Shown: positions 37,618 through 48,012, counted from the stretch's first letter. The stretch: 64,000 bases of DNA from Bin55 sp965205965 (GCA_965205965.1 CBDBHT010000006.1:612248-676247); one strand, 5' to 3'. The notes: generated by a model not told the origin, from the sequence alone. A program made the numbers and translations.

Positions 37618-39966
37618 ATGCCAAGTGAAACAGGTATCGGAGTGTCGGTAAAACGCAAAGAAGACGCTCGCTTTATTACCGGTACTGGTCGGTATACAGA
37701 TGATATAAACGAAGTGGGCCAAACTTATGCTGTTTTTGTTCGTTCTCCTCACGCAAGAGCGTGGATTCGATCGATAGATTCGAGTGCAGCCATGGCAATG
37801 GAGGGCGTGGTTGCAGTATTTACGGGATCTGACTTGGCAGCGGACGGCATTGGTGATTTGCCGTGTGGATGGTTAGTTAAGTCAAAGGATGGTTCCGACA
37901 TGATGTCGCCGGCCCATCCACCGCTCGCAACCGAAACCGTCAATTATGTAGGTGAACCATATGCGCTAGTGATCGCGGAATCATTGCAGACGGCACGTGA
38001 TGCTGCTGAAGCCGTGGTTACAGACTTTGAAGAGCTCGCAGCGGTTGTCGGCACCTCGACAGCGACTCAAAGCGAGCAAATCCATGCAAACGTCCCGAAT
38101 AACCAAGCGTACGATTGGGAGCTTGGAGACAAGGCAGCGACAGATGAAGCATTCGCCAACGCGGATCACGTGACTACGCTTGATATCGTTAACAATCGAT
38201 TGATCCCAAATGCTATAGAACCTCGAGCCGCATTAGGGACGTACGATGATGCGTCCGGCGTGTATACGCTTTACACTACCTCTCAAAATCCGCATGTGGA
38301 GCGACTGATTTTGGCCGCTTTCGTCAACGTCGCTCCAGAAGCAAAACTACGAGTTATATCTCCTGACGTCGGTGGGGGATTCGGATCGAAGATTTTCGTT
38401 TATGCTGAAGAGACCGCCGTGATATGGGCGGCGGGTAAAGCAGGACGGCCGGTGAAGTGGCGGGCCGACCGCTCGGAATCCTTCCTTGCCGACGCACATG
38501 GCCGAGATCACGTCACGAAAGCACAATTGGCGTTAAAGTCGGACGGTACATTCCTTGGCTTGCGAGTAAAAACGATAGCCAATATGGGGGCGTATCTGTC
38601 GACTTTTTCATCAAGTATTCCTACTTATCTCTACGGCACGTTGCTTGCGGGGCAATACAAGACACCGGCAATTTACGTGGAAACCCAGGCCGTTTTCACA
38701 AACACTGCGCCCGTAGATGCGTATCGTGGAGCGGGAAGGCCAGAAGCGGCTTACGTCGTGGAACGGATTGTCGAAACGGCAGCTCGGGAAATGGGTATGG
38801 ACCCTGTTGAGCTACGAAGAAAAAACTTCATTCAACCGGAAGATTTCCCCTATGAAACCCCCGTCGCACTCACTTACGATACGGGCAACTATGAGGCGAG
38901 TCTTGACCGTGCGATGGAGATCATGGACTACGCCGGCTTTTCCTCGAGACGGGATCAATCGGAATTACGAGGTAAAAAACGAGGTATTGGATTCTCGTGC
39001 TACATTGAGGCGTGCGGTCTAGCACCATCTCAAGTAGCCATGTCGCTCGGTGCCGGTATTGGCTTATTTGAATCTGCGGAAGTACGCGTCGACGTAACGG
39101 GCTCAGTAACGGTGCTGACCGGATCACATAGTCATGGTCAGGGGCATGAAACAACGTTCGCTCAATTGGTGTCCGACCGCCTCGGTGTACCGTTCGACAG
39201 TGTTGAAGTTGTTCATGGTGACACCGGCCGGTCCGACTATGGACTTGGTACGTATGGATCGAGGTCACTTGCCGTGGGAGGTTCGGCGATTGTCAAAGCA
39301 ATGGACAAAATCGCGGCGAAGGGGAAGAAAATTGCCGCACATCTGATGAAGACTACGGACGACAAGATCGAATTTAGCGACGGTAAATTCTCTGTTATCG
39401 ATTCAAATGATTCACGTACGTTTGCCGAAGTTGCATTCGCAGCGTGGATGCCGGGCGATTACCCGCTCGATGTATTAGAGCCGGGTTTGTCGGAGAAAGC
39501 GGTTTATGATCCTTTGAATTTCACGTTCCCAGCGGGAACGCATATTTGCGAGGTTGCGATTGATCCTGATACAGGAGAGACGAAAATCCTTCGTTTCGTT
39601 GCGGTTGACGATTTCGGTCACGTTATCAATCCGATGATCGTAGAGGGGCAGGTTCACGGGGGGCTTGCACAAGGCATTGGACAAGCACTATTAGAACATG
39701 GTGTGTACGATGAATCGGGCCAATTGCTTTCTGGATCGTATATGGATTACACGATGCCAAGAGCGTCGGATCTTCCCAATTTTGAGGTCGACACCACGGT
39801 GACCCCATGTACCCATAATCCGCTTGGTGTTAAAGGATGTGGTGAGGCCGGAGCGATTGGTGCAACGGCAGCTGTGATGAATGCGGTTACAAGTGCTTTA
39901 GGTGTAGTAGACGTGCCAATGCCCGCATCGCCAGAAACCGTGTGGCGCATAGCGCGAGGAGAATAG
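37618..39966 (+). CDS. coxL: Form II CO-dehydrogenase-like large molybdenum subunit
   Basis: 782 residues of the xanthine oxidase family (aldehyde oxidase a/b hammerhead plus molybdopterin-binding domain). N-terminus VSVKRKEDARFITGTGRYTD; NAIEPRAALGTYD; DVGGGFGSKIFVYAEE; and C-terminal GVKGCGEAGAIGATAAVMNA with the catalytic Glu. The active-site loop at residues 368-374 is AYRGAGR, the form II signature, not the AYxCSFR of true CO oxidisers. Order G-S-L-M also fits form II. CO oxidation is therefore doubtful; another small carbonyl or N-heterocycle could be the substrate. Starts 10 bases after the coxS stop. Intact. Confidence 0.93.
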   Translation: MPSETGIGVSVKRKEDARFITGTGRYTDDINEVGQTYAVFVRSPHARAWIRSIDSSAAMAMEGVVAVFTGSDLAADGIGDLPCGWLVKSKDGSDMMSPAHPPLATETVNYVGEPYALVIAESLQTARDAAEAVVTDFEELAAVVGTSTATQSEQIHANVPNNQAYDWELGDKAATDEAFANADHVTTLDIVNNRLIPNAIEPRAALGTYDDASGVYTLYTTSQNPHVERLILAAFVNVAPEAKLRVISPDVGGGFGSKIFVYAEETAVIWAAGKAGRPVKWRADRSESFLADAHGRDHVTKAQLALKSDGTFLGLRVKTIANMGAYLSTFSSSIPTYLYGTLLAGQYKTPAIYVETQAVFTNTAPVDAYRGAGRPEAAYVVERIVETAAREMGMDPVELRRKNFIQPEDFPYETPVALTYDTGNYEASLDRAMEIMDYAGFSSRRDQSELRGKKRGIGFSCYIEACGLAPSQVAMSLGAGIGLFESAEVRVDVTGSVTVLTGSHSHGQGHETTFAQLVSDRLGVPFDSVEVVHGDTGRSDYGLGTYGSRSLAVGGSAIVKAMDKIAAKGKKIAAHLMKTTDDKIEFSDGKFSVIDSNDSRTFAEVAFAAWMPGDYPLDVLEPGLSEKAVYDPLNFTFPAGTHICEVAIDPDTGETKILRFVAVDDFGHVINPMIVEGQVHGGLAQGIGQALLEHGVYDESGQLLSGSYMDYTMPRASDLPNFEVDTTVTPCTHNPLGVKGCGEAGAIGATAAVMNAVTSALGVVDVPMPASPETVWRIARGE

Positions 39967-39971
39967 TAGCT

Positions 39972-40758
39972 ATGTATAAATTTGAATATTGTCGAGCTGT
40001 GTCCGTCGAAGAAGCGTTGCAACTCAAATCGTCGAGTTCCAACGCGATTTATTTGGCGGGGGGCATGACGATGGTTCCGACGTTGAAGCAACGTCTAGCT
40101 TCACCAGAGCGTGTCATCTCATTGGACGCCATATCGAATTTTGCAGGTATTGTCGTGCAAGATGGGTCCGTTTCGATTGGTGCGGGTACGCGCCACGCCG
40201 AAGTTGCAGCAAATGATTCCATTCCAGCACTTGCTAATTTAGCTTCGCGGATCGGAGATGCGCAAGTTCGCAATTGTGGAACGATAGGAGGGTCGCTAGC
40301 TAACAATGATCCCGCGGCTGACTATCCTGCAGCGGTATTAGGTTTGGGAGCTACACTTCATACTTCAAATAGAACAATCTCAGGTGATGATTTCTTTCTC
40401 GGGCTGTTCGAGACGGCGTTGGGAGATGATGAGTTGATTACGAGCGTGAGTTTCTCGATTCCCAAGGAGAGCGGCGTATGCCAAGTTTCCCAATCCGGCT
40501 TCTCGGTACGCCGTTGTAGGTGTAATGGTTGTGGAATGTTCGGACGGAATTCGTGTTGGCGTGACGGGAGCAGCAGCTTGTGCATATCGCCAGAGTGACT
40601 TTGAAAGTGCACTGAATGAGAATTTTTCTGAAAGATCTCTCGATGATATAGATATAGATGGTAGTGATTTCAATTCAGATATTCATGCGTCTGCAGAATA
40701 TCGAGCACATTTAGTAAAACTTATGACACAACGAGCCGTGGCAAGTTTGAGCAGCTAA
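39972..40758 (+). pseudogene. coxM: CO-dehydrogenase-type FAD subunit, frameshifted
   Basis: GGAG precedes the ATG at 39972 (MYKFEYCRAVSVEEALQL). FAD-binding blocks are YLAGGMTMVPTLKQRL and CGTIGGSLANNDPAADYPAA. The frame breaks near 40475. The true continuation AKFPNPASRYAVVGVMVVEC, SDGIRVGVTGAAACAYR, and the C-terminus ending ASLSS lie in a second frame to 40758. The joined protein would be 262 residues, normal for CoxM. With coxS also broken, no complete enzyme can be made. Confidence 0.9.
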
Positions 40759-40781
40759 TCAGAATCGATGGAAGCGTGACG

Positions 40782-40807
40782 CGTATCTTCAGGTTGTTGA
40801 AGATACG
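40782..40807 (+). terminator. Stem-loop at the end of the cox operon
   Basis: CGTATCTTCA and TGAAGATACG form a perfect 10-bp stem around a 6-base loop, 24 bases after the coxM stop. It has no strong U-tract but sits where a transcript end is expected. Confidence 0.6.
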
Positions 40808-41413
40808 AAGGTTCGTTAAGCTCAAGGGGTCTGCACAATTTGAACGGACTCGAATCAAGGTCGTCAATTGCTAATCAGCGAGGTAATCGACAATCATTGT
40901 TTCGACATGCCCGTGCGATCGGTTGGCAGCGATTGAGAACATCAAACTTATCCATGTGGTTACGTTGTGAAATGTTGTAGTACACACTGAAAATATATTG
41001 TTTTCCTTTAGGCGCGTGCCTAGGTGTGTTGCAATTCGTTACCTATGAACAGCTGACGGTGAATTGAGGGGGTGAGCTGGACGGATAAGACGTTCTTTAT
41101 AGCGGACGATCTGTACATGACGTGTGGAATGAACAGTGAATCGACTGATTGGCCCTACTTGCCCCGTCGTTTAATTCGAAGTCAACCAAGCAAGGAGGAT
41201 GCGAATAGGTGGTTCAAAGCCAGAAAGGTTCGGGGCAGATGTAAAATCGAGGAAGCCTTTGATTCAAAGACTAAATTTACAGTGCCGTCAGCTTTCCTAC
41301 ATAATTCCCTTTTATTTCGTGCTCTTACTTTAATGTGTCGTACTAAAAGCGAGGAGAGCGTTATGAAAGACGTACGAGAATAATTATCCCTAAGTTTAGC
41401 ACGTACTAAAACC
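40808..41413. other. Intergenic before aceE, no supported gene
   Basis: About 600 AT-rich bases. A 103-codon frame at 41072-41383 (GTG start, MSWTDKTFFIADDLYMTCGM) has no recognisable features and is not accepted as a gene, though it cannot be excluded. Confidence 0.4.
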
Positions 41414-44086
41414 ATGGCTGAAACTCCAGAAGCTCCAATGATTGCAAGCGACGATTGGGAGATCGAACAGCAAGAATGGCTGGAATCACTCGCTGGTGTC
41501 TTTAGAGAACGCGGAGGCGACAGGGCAAAGCAGTTGCTTAATTGTCTACAGCATGAAGCTTTGCGGCAAGGCATGGTGCTTGCGGATGTCGCGATGAACA
41601 CTCCCTACAAGAATACGATTCCGCTGTCCGAGCAGTCGGAATATCCTGGTGATATCGCTATCGAATCGCGCATTGAGAACATTCTGCGATGGAATGTGGC
41701 GGCGATGGTATTGCGCGCATACGACAGTGGCTCCGGTGTCGGTGGTCACATCGCAACGTATTTTTCCGCATCCACGATGATGGAGGTTGGTTTTAACCAC
41801 TTCTTCCGCGGGCCAGAACAGGATTGCAATAGTGATCAAGTACATTTTCAAGCACATGCTGCTCCAGGGGTTTACGCGCGCGCATTCTTGGAAGGTCGGC
41901 TTGATGAAACTCACTTGCAAAACTTCCGGCGGGAGCTTGCACCCGGTGGAGGATTGCCGTCTTACCCTCATCCGCGGCGCATGCCGGATTTTTGGCAGAT
42001 GCCAACGGCAAGCATGGGGTTGTCGACTCCATGTGCGATTTACCAAGCACGTTTCGTTAAGTATTTGGAAAATCGCGGTTTGAAGCCAAGAAGCAATGGA
42101 AAGGTCTGGGCGTTCGTCGGTGACGGCGAGTCCGATGAGCCGGAGGTGCTGGGTACGATCAATATAGCATCACGCGAAAAACTCGACAATCTGGTTCTGG
42201 TAGTCAACTGCAATTTGCAACGACTTGATGGACCAGTTCGGGGCAATGGAAAAATCATTCAAGAGCTTGAGCGAACGTTTCGCGGTGCGGGATGGCACGT
42301 CATTAAGGTGATCTGGGGTGGCGAGTGGGATGCCATACTGGAGCGGGACGTTGAAGGTATTCTGCAGCAGCGTATGGAACGGGCGGTTGATGGTGACTAC
42401 CAAATGTATACGGTCTCGCCTGGTAACGTGGTGCGCGAACATTGGGTGAAGGGGGATCCAGTACTGCGCGAATTGATGAGCAGTCTAACTGACGAAGAGC
42501 TATGTACGATTCGAAGGGGCGGCCATGATCATCGAAAAATTTACGCGGCGTACAAGTACGCAATGTCGGTAAAAGACAAACCTTGCGTAATTTTGACCAA
42601 GACGGTGAAAGGTGACGGTTTAGGACCAACGGGTGAAGGGCGCAACACGGTTCATCAGAAGAAATATTTGACCTCTGACGAACGGCATGAGTTAGCTAAG
42701 CGATTCGGCATTCCACTAAGTAGCGAGGACATTGAGAAAGCTGTTTTCTATCGTCCTCCTGGTGACAGCGAAGAAATTCGATATTTGAAGCAGCGACGGC
42801 GGCAGTTGGGAGGTGCCTTACCCGTACGAAGCGTTCGCTGTCCGAGACTTTCTCCGCCACCGCTAGCGTTCTTTCAAGATATGATTGGCGGTTCCGGGGA
42901 ACGGCAAGTGTCGAGCACCATGGCAGTGGTTAGGATGCTGCAAAGGCTGTTACGAAACGAAGAAATCGGTCGGTACATCGTTCCAATCGTTCCGGATGAA
43001 GCACGTACATTTGGCATGGACGGCATCATCTCGCAAGTGAGCATTTACTCTCCTGAGGGACAAAGATATCAACCAGTTGATGCTGGGACCATCGCACCGT
43101 ACCGGGAAGCAAAAGACGGGCAAATACTTCAAGAAGGTATTTGCGAGACGGGTGCGATGGCTTCTTTCCTTGCGGCGGGAACCGCATACGCACATCACGC
43201 ACTACCAATGATTCCATTCTACATCTTTTATTCCATTTTTGGATTTCAGCGCGTTGGCGATATGATCTGGGCGTGTGGGGATATGATGTGCAAGGGTTTT
43301 CTGCTTGGAGCTACTTCTGGTCGCACTACACTGAACGGGGAGGGCGTTCAGCACCAAGATGGACATTCGCACATAGTAGCCGCCACAATCCCCAACCTAA
43401 TCAGCTATGATCCAGCATTTGCTTATGAGATCGCGGTAATCGTGCGGGACGGCATTCGACGGATGTATGAAGAGCAGGAAGATATATTCTACTATATAAC
43501 CTTAACTAATCAAAATTACGTTATGCCTTCAATGCCTGGGAATGTTGAGGAAGGGATAGTGAAGGGAATGTATGCGTACCGCTATAGGAAAAATGCAGAT
43601 GTGAATCTAATGGGGAGCGGCGCGATCATGAATGAAGTACTCACTGCGGCCGATGAACTTGAATCGCTTGGGAAATGCGTAAGTGTTTGGAGTGTAACCA
43701 GTTATAACGAGCTGGCAAGACAAGGTGCGCGTGTGGAACGTCAACAACTGCTGCAGGTTGGTAAATCTGAGGAACGACCGTACGTCGAAGAGCTGACTGA
43801 GGGAGAAACAGGCATCTTTGTTGCGGCATCGGACTATCTCAAGTCACTGCCACTGTCCATAGCTCGTTGGCTACCGGGGGTATTCGCAGTACTTGGGACC
43901 GATGGATTCGGTCTGTCGGAATCTCGAGAATCGTTACGCGACCATTTCGAAGTCTCTTCTGCTTGGATCGTTTTTGCAGCACTTTCCACATTGACGAGAG
44001 CCAACAAAGGTTCTACACAGGATGCGTTCAACTATGCGGAGAAATCTGGATTGAATTTATCTCAACGCGCCGCTGCGGATCAGTAA
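41414..44086 (+). CDS. aceE: Pyruvate dehydrogenase E1 component (homodimeric AceE)
   Basis: 890 residues; thiamine diphosphate-dependent decarboxylation of pyruvate and acetyl transfer to lipoyl-E2. Blocks: WEIEQQEWLESLAGVFRERG, GHIATYFSASTMMEVGFNHF, YPHPRRMPDFWQMPTASMGL, and the TPP/Mg motif GDGESDEPEVLG (from residue 236) through VVNCNLQRLDGPVRGNGKI. C-terminal HYxP-like end FGLSESRESLRDHFEVSSAW. The gene is complete and in one frame. It is not followed by aceF or lpd: repeats and IS debris start about 95 bases downstream. E2/E3 must be elsewhere. Confidence 0.96.
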   Translation: MAETPEAPMIASDDWEIEQQEWLESLAGVFRERGGDRAKQLLNCLQHEALRQGMVLADVAMNTPYKNTIPLSEQSEYPGDIAIESRIENILRWNVAAMVLRAYDSGSGVGGHIATYFSASTMMEVGFNHFFRGPEQDCNSDQVHFQAHAAPGVYARAFLEGRLDETHLQNFRRELAPGGGLPSYPHPRRMPDFWQMPTASMGLSTPCAIYQARFVKYLENRGLKPRSNGKVWAFVGDGESDEPEVLGTINIASREKLDNLVLVVNCNLQRLDGPVRGNGKIIQELERTFRGAGWHVIKVIWGGEWDAILERDVEGILQQRMERAVDGDYQMYTVSPGNVVREHWVKGDPVLRELMSSLTDEELCTIRRGGHDHRKIYAAYKYAMSVKDKPCVILTKTVKGDGLGPTGEGRNTVHQKKYLTSDERHELAKRFGIPLSSEDIEKAVFYRPPGDSEEIRYLKQRRRQLGGALPVRSVRCPRLSPPPLAFFQDMIGGSGERQVSSTMAVVRMLQRLLRNEEIGRYIVPIVPDEARTFGMDGIISQVSIYSPEGQRYQPVDAGTIAPYREAKDGQILQEGICETGAMASFLAAGTAYAHHALPMIPFYIFYSIFGFQRVGDMIWACGDMMCKGFLLGATSGRTTLNGEGVQHQDGHSHIVAATIPNLISYDPAFAYEIAVIVRDGIRRMYEEQEDIFYYITLTNQNYVMPSMPGNVEEGIVKGMYAYRYRKNADVNLMGSGAIMNEVLTAADELESLGKCVSVWSVTSYNELARQGARVERQQLLQVGKSEERPYVEELTEGETGIFVAASDYLKSLPLSIARWLPGVFAVLGTDGFGLSESRESLRDHFEVSSAWIVFAALSTLTRANKGSTQDAFNYAEKSGLNLSQRAAADQ

Positions 44087-44180
44087 GTGTTCTCGTGCGG
44101 TACGAGAGTTCATATCACTGGCTATAAACCGTGCCTGTAGAGTCATCTTGATGCGAAAACTGCTATTACGATTGAGTGGT

Positions 44181-44397
44181 GATCTTACGATTAATGAAAA
44201 ACTAAAGCACGGATAGGAATCTACGGCGCGGAAAGTTTAAAATATTCCAAGATGATTAATTTGCAACAGGCTCAGAATCAAAATTACGCACCTCATGAGC
44301 GCATACTACAGAAAATTTGTCCTACTAAAGAGGGTATTTTTACCTTTCTACGGATCAGATTCCCAGCTATTTATAAAAATGAACAGCTGCTCTGATG
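44181..44397. repeat. Duplicated intergenic segment, copy A
   Basis: Two blocks, 44181-44280 (100 bases) and 44304-44397 (94 bases), recur at 45184-45283 and 45431-45524. In this copy they are separated by 23 bases of ordinary AT-rich sequence; it is probably the ancestral arrangement downstream of aceE. Confidence 0.88.
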
Positions 44398-45183
44398 CAG
44401 CAATTCCCCGTATAGTTTCATTTTGGGCTTGATGTCGGTCTTTTCATGTTTCGGTACGGGGAACCGACGTTTTCAGACGGTTTGCACGGCATGTCGTTGT
44501 GCGTTGGAACGAGTTCCGGGCATCGATATGCAGGTCTCTTGACCGTCAGGGCGGCATGGGGTCTCGGGCGGGACATCCCGATCTTCTTCATCGAGCAGCT
44601 GGAGAGGCGGTCGGCCGTCAGGACGTATCGTAGGCGAGGTACGCGGTGTAGATCCCGAGGGCGTGGCCGTACAGTTCCTGCCAGTTGCGGAAAGCTACCG
44701 CACAGAAACTGCTGCGCAGACGTTCCCACGTTGCGGTTCGGGTATAGCACTTGGCGAAGATTTGCTTCATGACGGGGCAGGCCATTTCCAGCAGCTGGTC
44801 GATCAGGAACGCCAGCAGCATCAGCGCAGCGAAAGTATCCGACAGGTGCTGGGTTCCGTGTCCGAAGTTGTGTTCCAGGTACTGGACGTTCTTCAGCGTG
44901 TTGAAGGTCTCGTTCTCGATCTTCCAGCGACTGCGAGCCGCGCGAGCCAGTTCGCTGGCGTTATGCGGATTGAGCGGCAGATCGGTGACCCAGGTGAACG
45001 CCCGCCGCGCATCCTCGCCGGAGCCACGCCGCTCCGAACTCTGCAGCACCTGGACCTTCAGGTCGGGGTTCGCAGCATTCAGTTCCACCTCCGGCACCAC
45101 GCGCAGCTGGCGATCCCGCTCCTGCCCTTCGGGCGAGGGATCCGCAAACCAGGGCGCATCGGAACGATCCAGCTGAGCCTGCA
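44398..45183 (-). mobile_element. ISNCY-like insertion sequence, left end and transposase C-terminal half
   Basis: It starts with terminal repeat CAGCAATTCCCCGTATAG, which is shared with the MITE at 49275-49482 together with the next 130 bases. The transposase remnant occupies the rest. Confidence 0.7.
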
Positions 45184-45430
45184 GATCTTACGATTAATGA
45201 AAAACTAAAGCACGGATAGGAATCTACGGCGCGGAAAGTTTAAAATATTCCAAGATGATTAATTTGCAACAGGCTCAGAATCACGGCTACCAATAATGAC
45301 CGCGCCACGCCGACATCCGCTGCAGCACCTTGCCGCGCTGGGCGCGTTGCAGAACCGCTGAAACGCCCGCCGATACCGCACCGGCGAGATCGGATCCAGG
45401 CGACGGCGCAGGGTCGTGTCGCAGGGAACC
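44618..45430 (-). pseudogene. DDE transposase (ISNCY-like), split by copy B block 1
   Basis: The C-terminal half (44618-45183) reads VTDLPLNPHNASELARAARS, RWKIENETFNTLKNVQYLEH, NFGHGTQHLSDTFAALMLLA, ending YTAYLAYDTS. The N-terminal piece DTTLRRRLDPISPVRYRRAF lies at 45284-45430 on the same strand, with 100 bases of host repeat between them. The middle of the gene (the first two catalytic Asp regions) is missing. Confidence 0.7.
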
Positions 45431-45524
45431 TACTACAGAAAATTTGTCCTACTAAAGAGGGTATTTTTACCTTTCTACGGATCAGATTCCCAGCTATTTA
45501 TAAAAATGAACAGCTGCTCTGATG
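45184..45524. repeat. Duplicated intergenic segment, copy B, carrying a transposase piece
   Basis: The same 100-base and 94-base blocks as copy A. Here a 147-base GC-rich transposase fragment (45284-45430) replaces the 23-base spacer. Confidence 0.85.
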
Positions 45525-45628
45525 TACGATCACACATGCTTGACTTGGTATTTACAGGTCTTGTGTCTTGTATGGACGACGGGTATAGTGAGTAAAGGCA
45601 CCCAATTTTATGCCATACATAACATGCG

Positions 45629-45817
45629 GTGGCTCGTTCGAGTAATCACTTGCGCGGTGCGTTGCTCATTTCACCGACCGTGCTTGCTGAAGGAGCAGAA
45701 ACAAGACTTTCACCGACGTCTAAAGGGTCGGATCTACAAGGTCCGGATATCGTATTGATCGAGCAAAAGGATAAGCAAGTTTACGAATACCGCCAAAACG
45801 GCAAACTCATGGCAATT
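45629..45817 (+). pseudogene. DUF2782 family protein, 3' truncated by DruA-IS4 fragment
   Basis: A GTG start gives a signal-like N-terminus (LRGALLISPTVLAEGAETRL) and the family core GPDIVLIEQKDKQVYEYRQN, GKLMAIG. The reading frame then passes into IS sequence at about 45818, losing the usual C-terminal VTPxxGPPYYLVD part. In gammaproteobacteria such as Pseudomonas this small exported protein is encoded beside thrB and polA. Here thrB lies 8.3 kb further on, which suggests IS material opened up this neighbourhood. Confidence 0.65.
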
Positions 45818-46714
45818 GGAGTTCGGCGGCATCGTGTCGCTGCCGCCGAAGCGACCGGGATCGAGAACGGGAACCGGAGGTCGGAGACCACGGCATACGA
45901 GTCGCTCGGATCCGGGCTCCTCCATAGAGTGCGGGCTGAAGGAGCTGATGCCGCTGGAACTGGAGATTGTGGCGGAGGGGGAGGTCGTTGAGGAATGGAA
46001 GGAACTGATGGACCGGCATCATGAGCTGGGTTACCGGCATCCGTTCGGTTGTTTCCTGCGCTACTTGCTACGGCATCGTCGGGGTCACCCGCTGGGCTGT
46101 CTACTGTTTGAGGCGGGCACGACCCGGCTTCCCTGTCGTGATGCTTGGATTGGCTGGCAGGATCGGGATCGGCGAAGCGTCTGAAGGGGGTGGTGAGCAA
46201 CTCCCGGTTCCTGATTTTCCCTTGGGTTCGGGTTCCGTATCTGGCCTCGAAGGCCCTGTCGATGGCGGTTCGGCGGCTGCCCGGGGACTGGAAGGAGCGG
46301 CACGGCCTGGAGCCGGTACTGGCGGAGACCTTTGTGGATCCGGCGAAGTACCGGGGGACCTGCTACCGTGCGGCCAACTGGCAGTGCATGGGCCGGACGA
46401 AGGGACGCAAGGCGAGTGCATCGGAGGCAGGCAGGAGACTCCGAAGGACGTTTACCTGTATCCGCTGACGCAAGACTGGAAGCAGGTGCTGCTGACCGGC
46501 ACCCGTCGAACTGGACGCCGTTCCCGCAGCAGGTCGCCGGCAACAGTCTTGGCCCCGGAGGATGCTTTTGTCCGGCTCTGGAGTGGCATCGTCGAGACGC
46601 TCGTAGGTGTCGCCAACCGGCATGACCGGCTCTGGCAGCGGCGGCGGCGCGTGCTGAACACGCTGGTGGTCGTGCTGTTCATTTTCCGACTGGTGTTCTC
46701 GAAGGGGCGTCCAG
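45818..46714 (+). pseudogene. DruA-IS4 transposase fragment, mainly the DruA/DUF4338 region
   Basis: Frames in succession: GIVSLPPKRPGSRTGTGGRR, LKELMPLELEIVAEGEVVEE, DRHHELGYRHPFGCFLRYLL; then SNSRFLIFPWVRVPYLASKA, ETFVDPAKYRGTCYRAANWQ; then VLNTLVVVLFIFRLVFSKGR. About 90% like the 5570-8106 copy but with several frameshifts. Lacks the 5' end and the catalytic domain. Cut by a MITE at 46715. Confidence 0.85.
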
Positions 46715-46861
46715 CAGTCTGCGCCGTAGAAACGTAAGAAGGCTCTTTAGTAGGAAAAATAACCTAGAATACGTATTAATAAAGTATGAAATTTCTATTC
46801 TGATTTTTTACAAACAATCCATCCTAAAAAATATACTAAAAATTTTCTACGGCGCAGACTG
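46715..46861. repeat. 148-bp MITE (family 1), copy 3
   Basis: 147 bp with CAGTCTGCGCCGTAGAAA ends. Comparison with the intact DruA-IS4 copy shows about 40 bases of target missing at the insertion point, so flanks differ (CCAG left, CCGG right). 46862-46894 continues the DruA-IS4 sequence. Confidence 0.85.
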
Positions 46862-46894
46862 CCGGACGATGGGGATCGAACTGCCACAGGGGCT

Positions 46895-47111
46895 AGGCCG
46901 TCCCCGTCCTCAACATCCATCCTTCCCGCCTCTCGGGACGGACCCCACACGCCCCGACATTGAGCAGGAGAAATCATCCGCACTTTCGGAACCTCGGTGG
47001 GCGAATGCTCCGCCGTCAATCTTCTAAATCAGCATGATCCCCTCCCCTGAGCGGGGGATGCCATCACGTGGTCTAAACCCGTCGCAAAATAGGGTTTTCC
47101 CGCAGACACTA
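46895..47111 (-). mobile_element. End fragment of the ISNCY-family element (relative of 51895-53721)
   Basis: Matches the first 215 bases of that element in reverse and ends with GGGTTTTCCCGCAGACACTA. No coding sequence. Confidence 0.7.
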
Positions 47112-47419
47112 AATAATAATTTATGCAAATATTACTAATAGTTTTTACATCATATTACGCTTGTCATTAGATTGGCACCTAACCATAATAATTGATAGTT
47201 AATACTTCAGACTATTTATCGATGTTGATCGAGTGCTATATGAAGGGTATAACAACAGGGTATAACAACAGGGTATAACAACTTTACTAAATCCAAAGTC
47301 AAAAATAGCCTTGCCAGTGTATAACCAGTGAGAGTGCCGTATCTATCGTAGATCAAAGTTTAGATGGTCATGGATATCAACACAGCTTACTTTAACGGTA
47401 GATAAGGAGAAACCCTGTT
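47112..47419 (+). promoter_or_regulatory. Pilin gene upstream region with 13-bp tandem repeats
   Basis: Very AT-rich. GGGTATAACAACA is repeated 2.9 times at 47245-47282. AAGGAG lies 10 bases before the pilin ATG (47406-47411). Repeat number next to a surface-structure gene could vary and affect expression; this is inference. Confidence 0.5.
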
Positions 47420-48012
47420 ATGGCAAAGCGGTTTAAAAAAGCAAATCAATGTCTTCTCCAGCGTAGACGAAATGGCTACTCGATAGCTGAGATCTGGTTG
47501 GTATTCGGGATCATTGCAGGCGTATTGATTGGGGTCTGGGCGATGTACACCATGCTCGGCGACAAGACTGACGCGCAGTCGGCGGTAGCGGAGATCCATA
47601 TGCTCGTGCAGGCTGCTTATGAATACAAATACGCACCGGGGCAGAAGAACAAATACGGGGGTGCGAACATGGCTAAACTGAAACCGTATCTGGGGCTAAG
47701 CGGAATAGCAAACGGTCAGAATATATTTGGAGCGGCGATTACTGTTACGCCACACACTAGTAATACGAATCTAAAAGTGGCATACCCGGGGGTTCGTGAT
47801 CTTGATATCTGCCGTCAGATCCTCAACCAATTCGGCCAAGTTAAGGATGTACAGGAGGTAAGGAATGCCAACGACGTGGTGACTACGGCAGCAGATACCT
47901 ATATTGAGGTGGCACGGCCATCTCTGGCTATGTGGGTCGTGATGATAGCAGTGCCACCACTGGATGTGAATCTGGAGGAGACACTTACACACTGAACGTA
48001 ACGATTGATTAA
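47420..48012 (+). pseudogene. Type IV pilin-like protein (TcpA/PilS type), frameshifted near the C-terminus
   Basis: A short basic leader ending RRRNG is followed by YSIAEIWLVFGIIAGVLIGV, a class III prepilin N-terminus with Glu5 kept, so prepilin peptidase would cut after Gly. The globular part has one Cys (DLDICRQILNQFG). The continuous frame ends at 47995 with an unlikely tail. Another frame gives GTAISGYVGRDDSSATTGCE, then SGGDTYTLNVTID and a stop at 48012, with the second Cys of the pilin disulfide loop. A frameshift near 47905 is implied. No assembly genes are nearby. Confidence 0.75.

Noticed and set aside
41072..41383. 103-codon frame before aceE
   Set aside because: No recognisable features and no good ribosome-binding site; could be a leader gene but not supportable.
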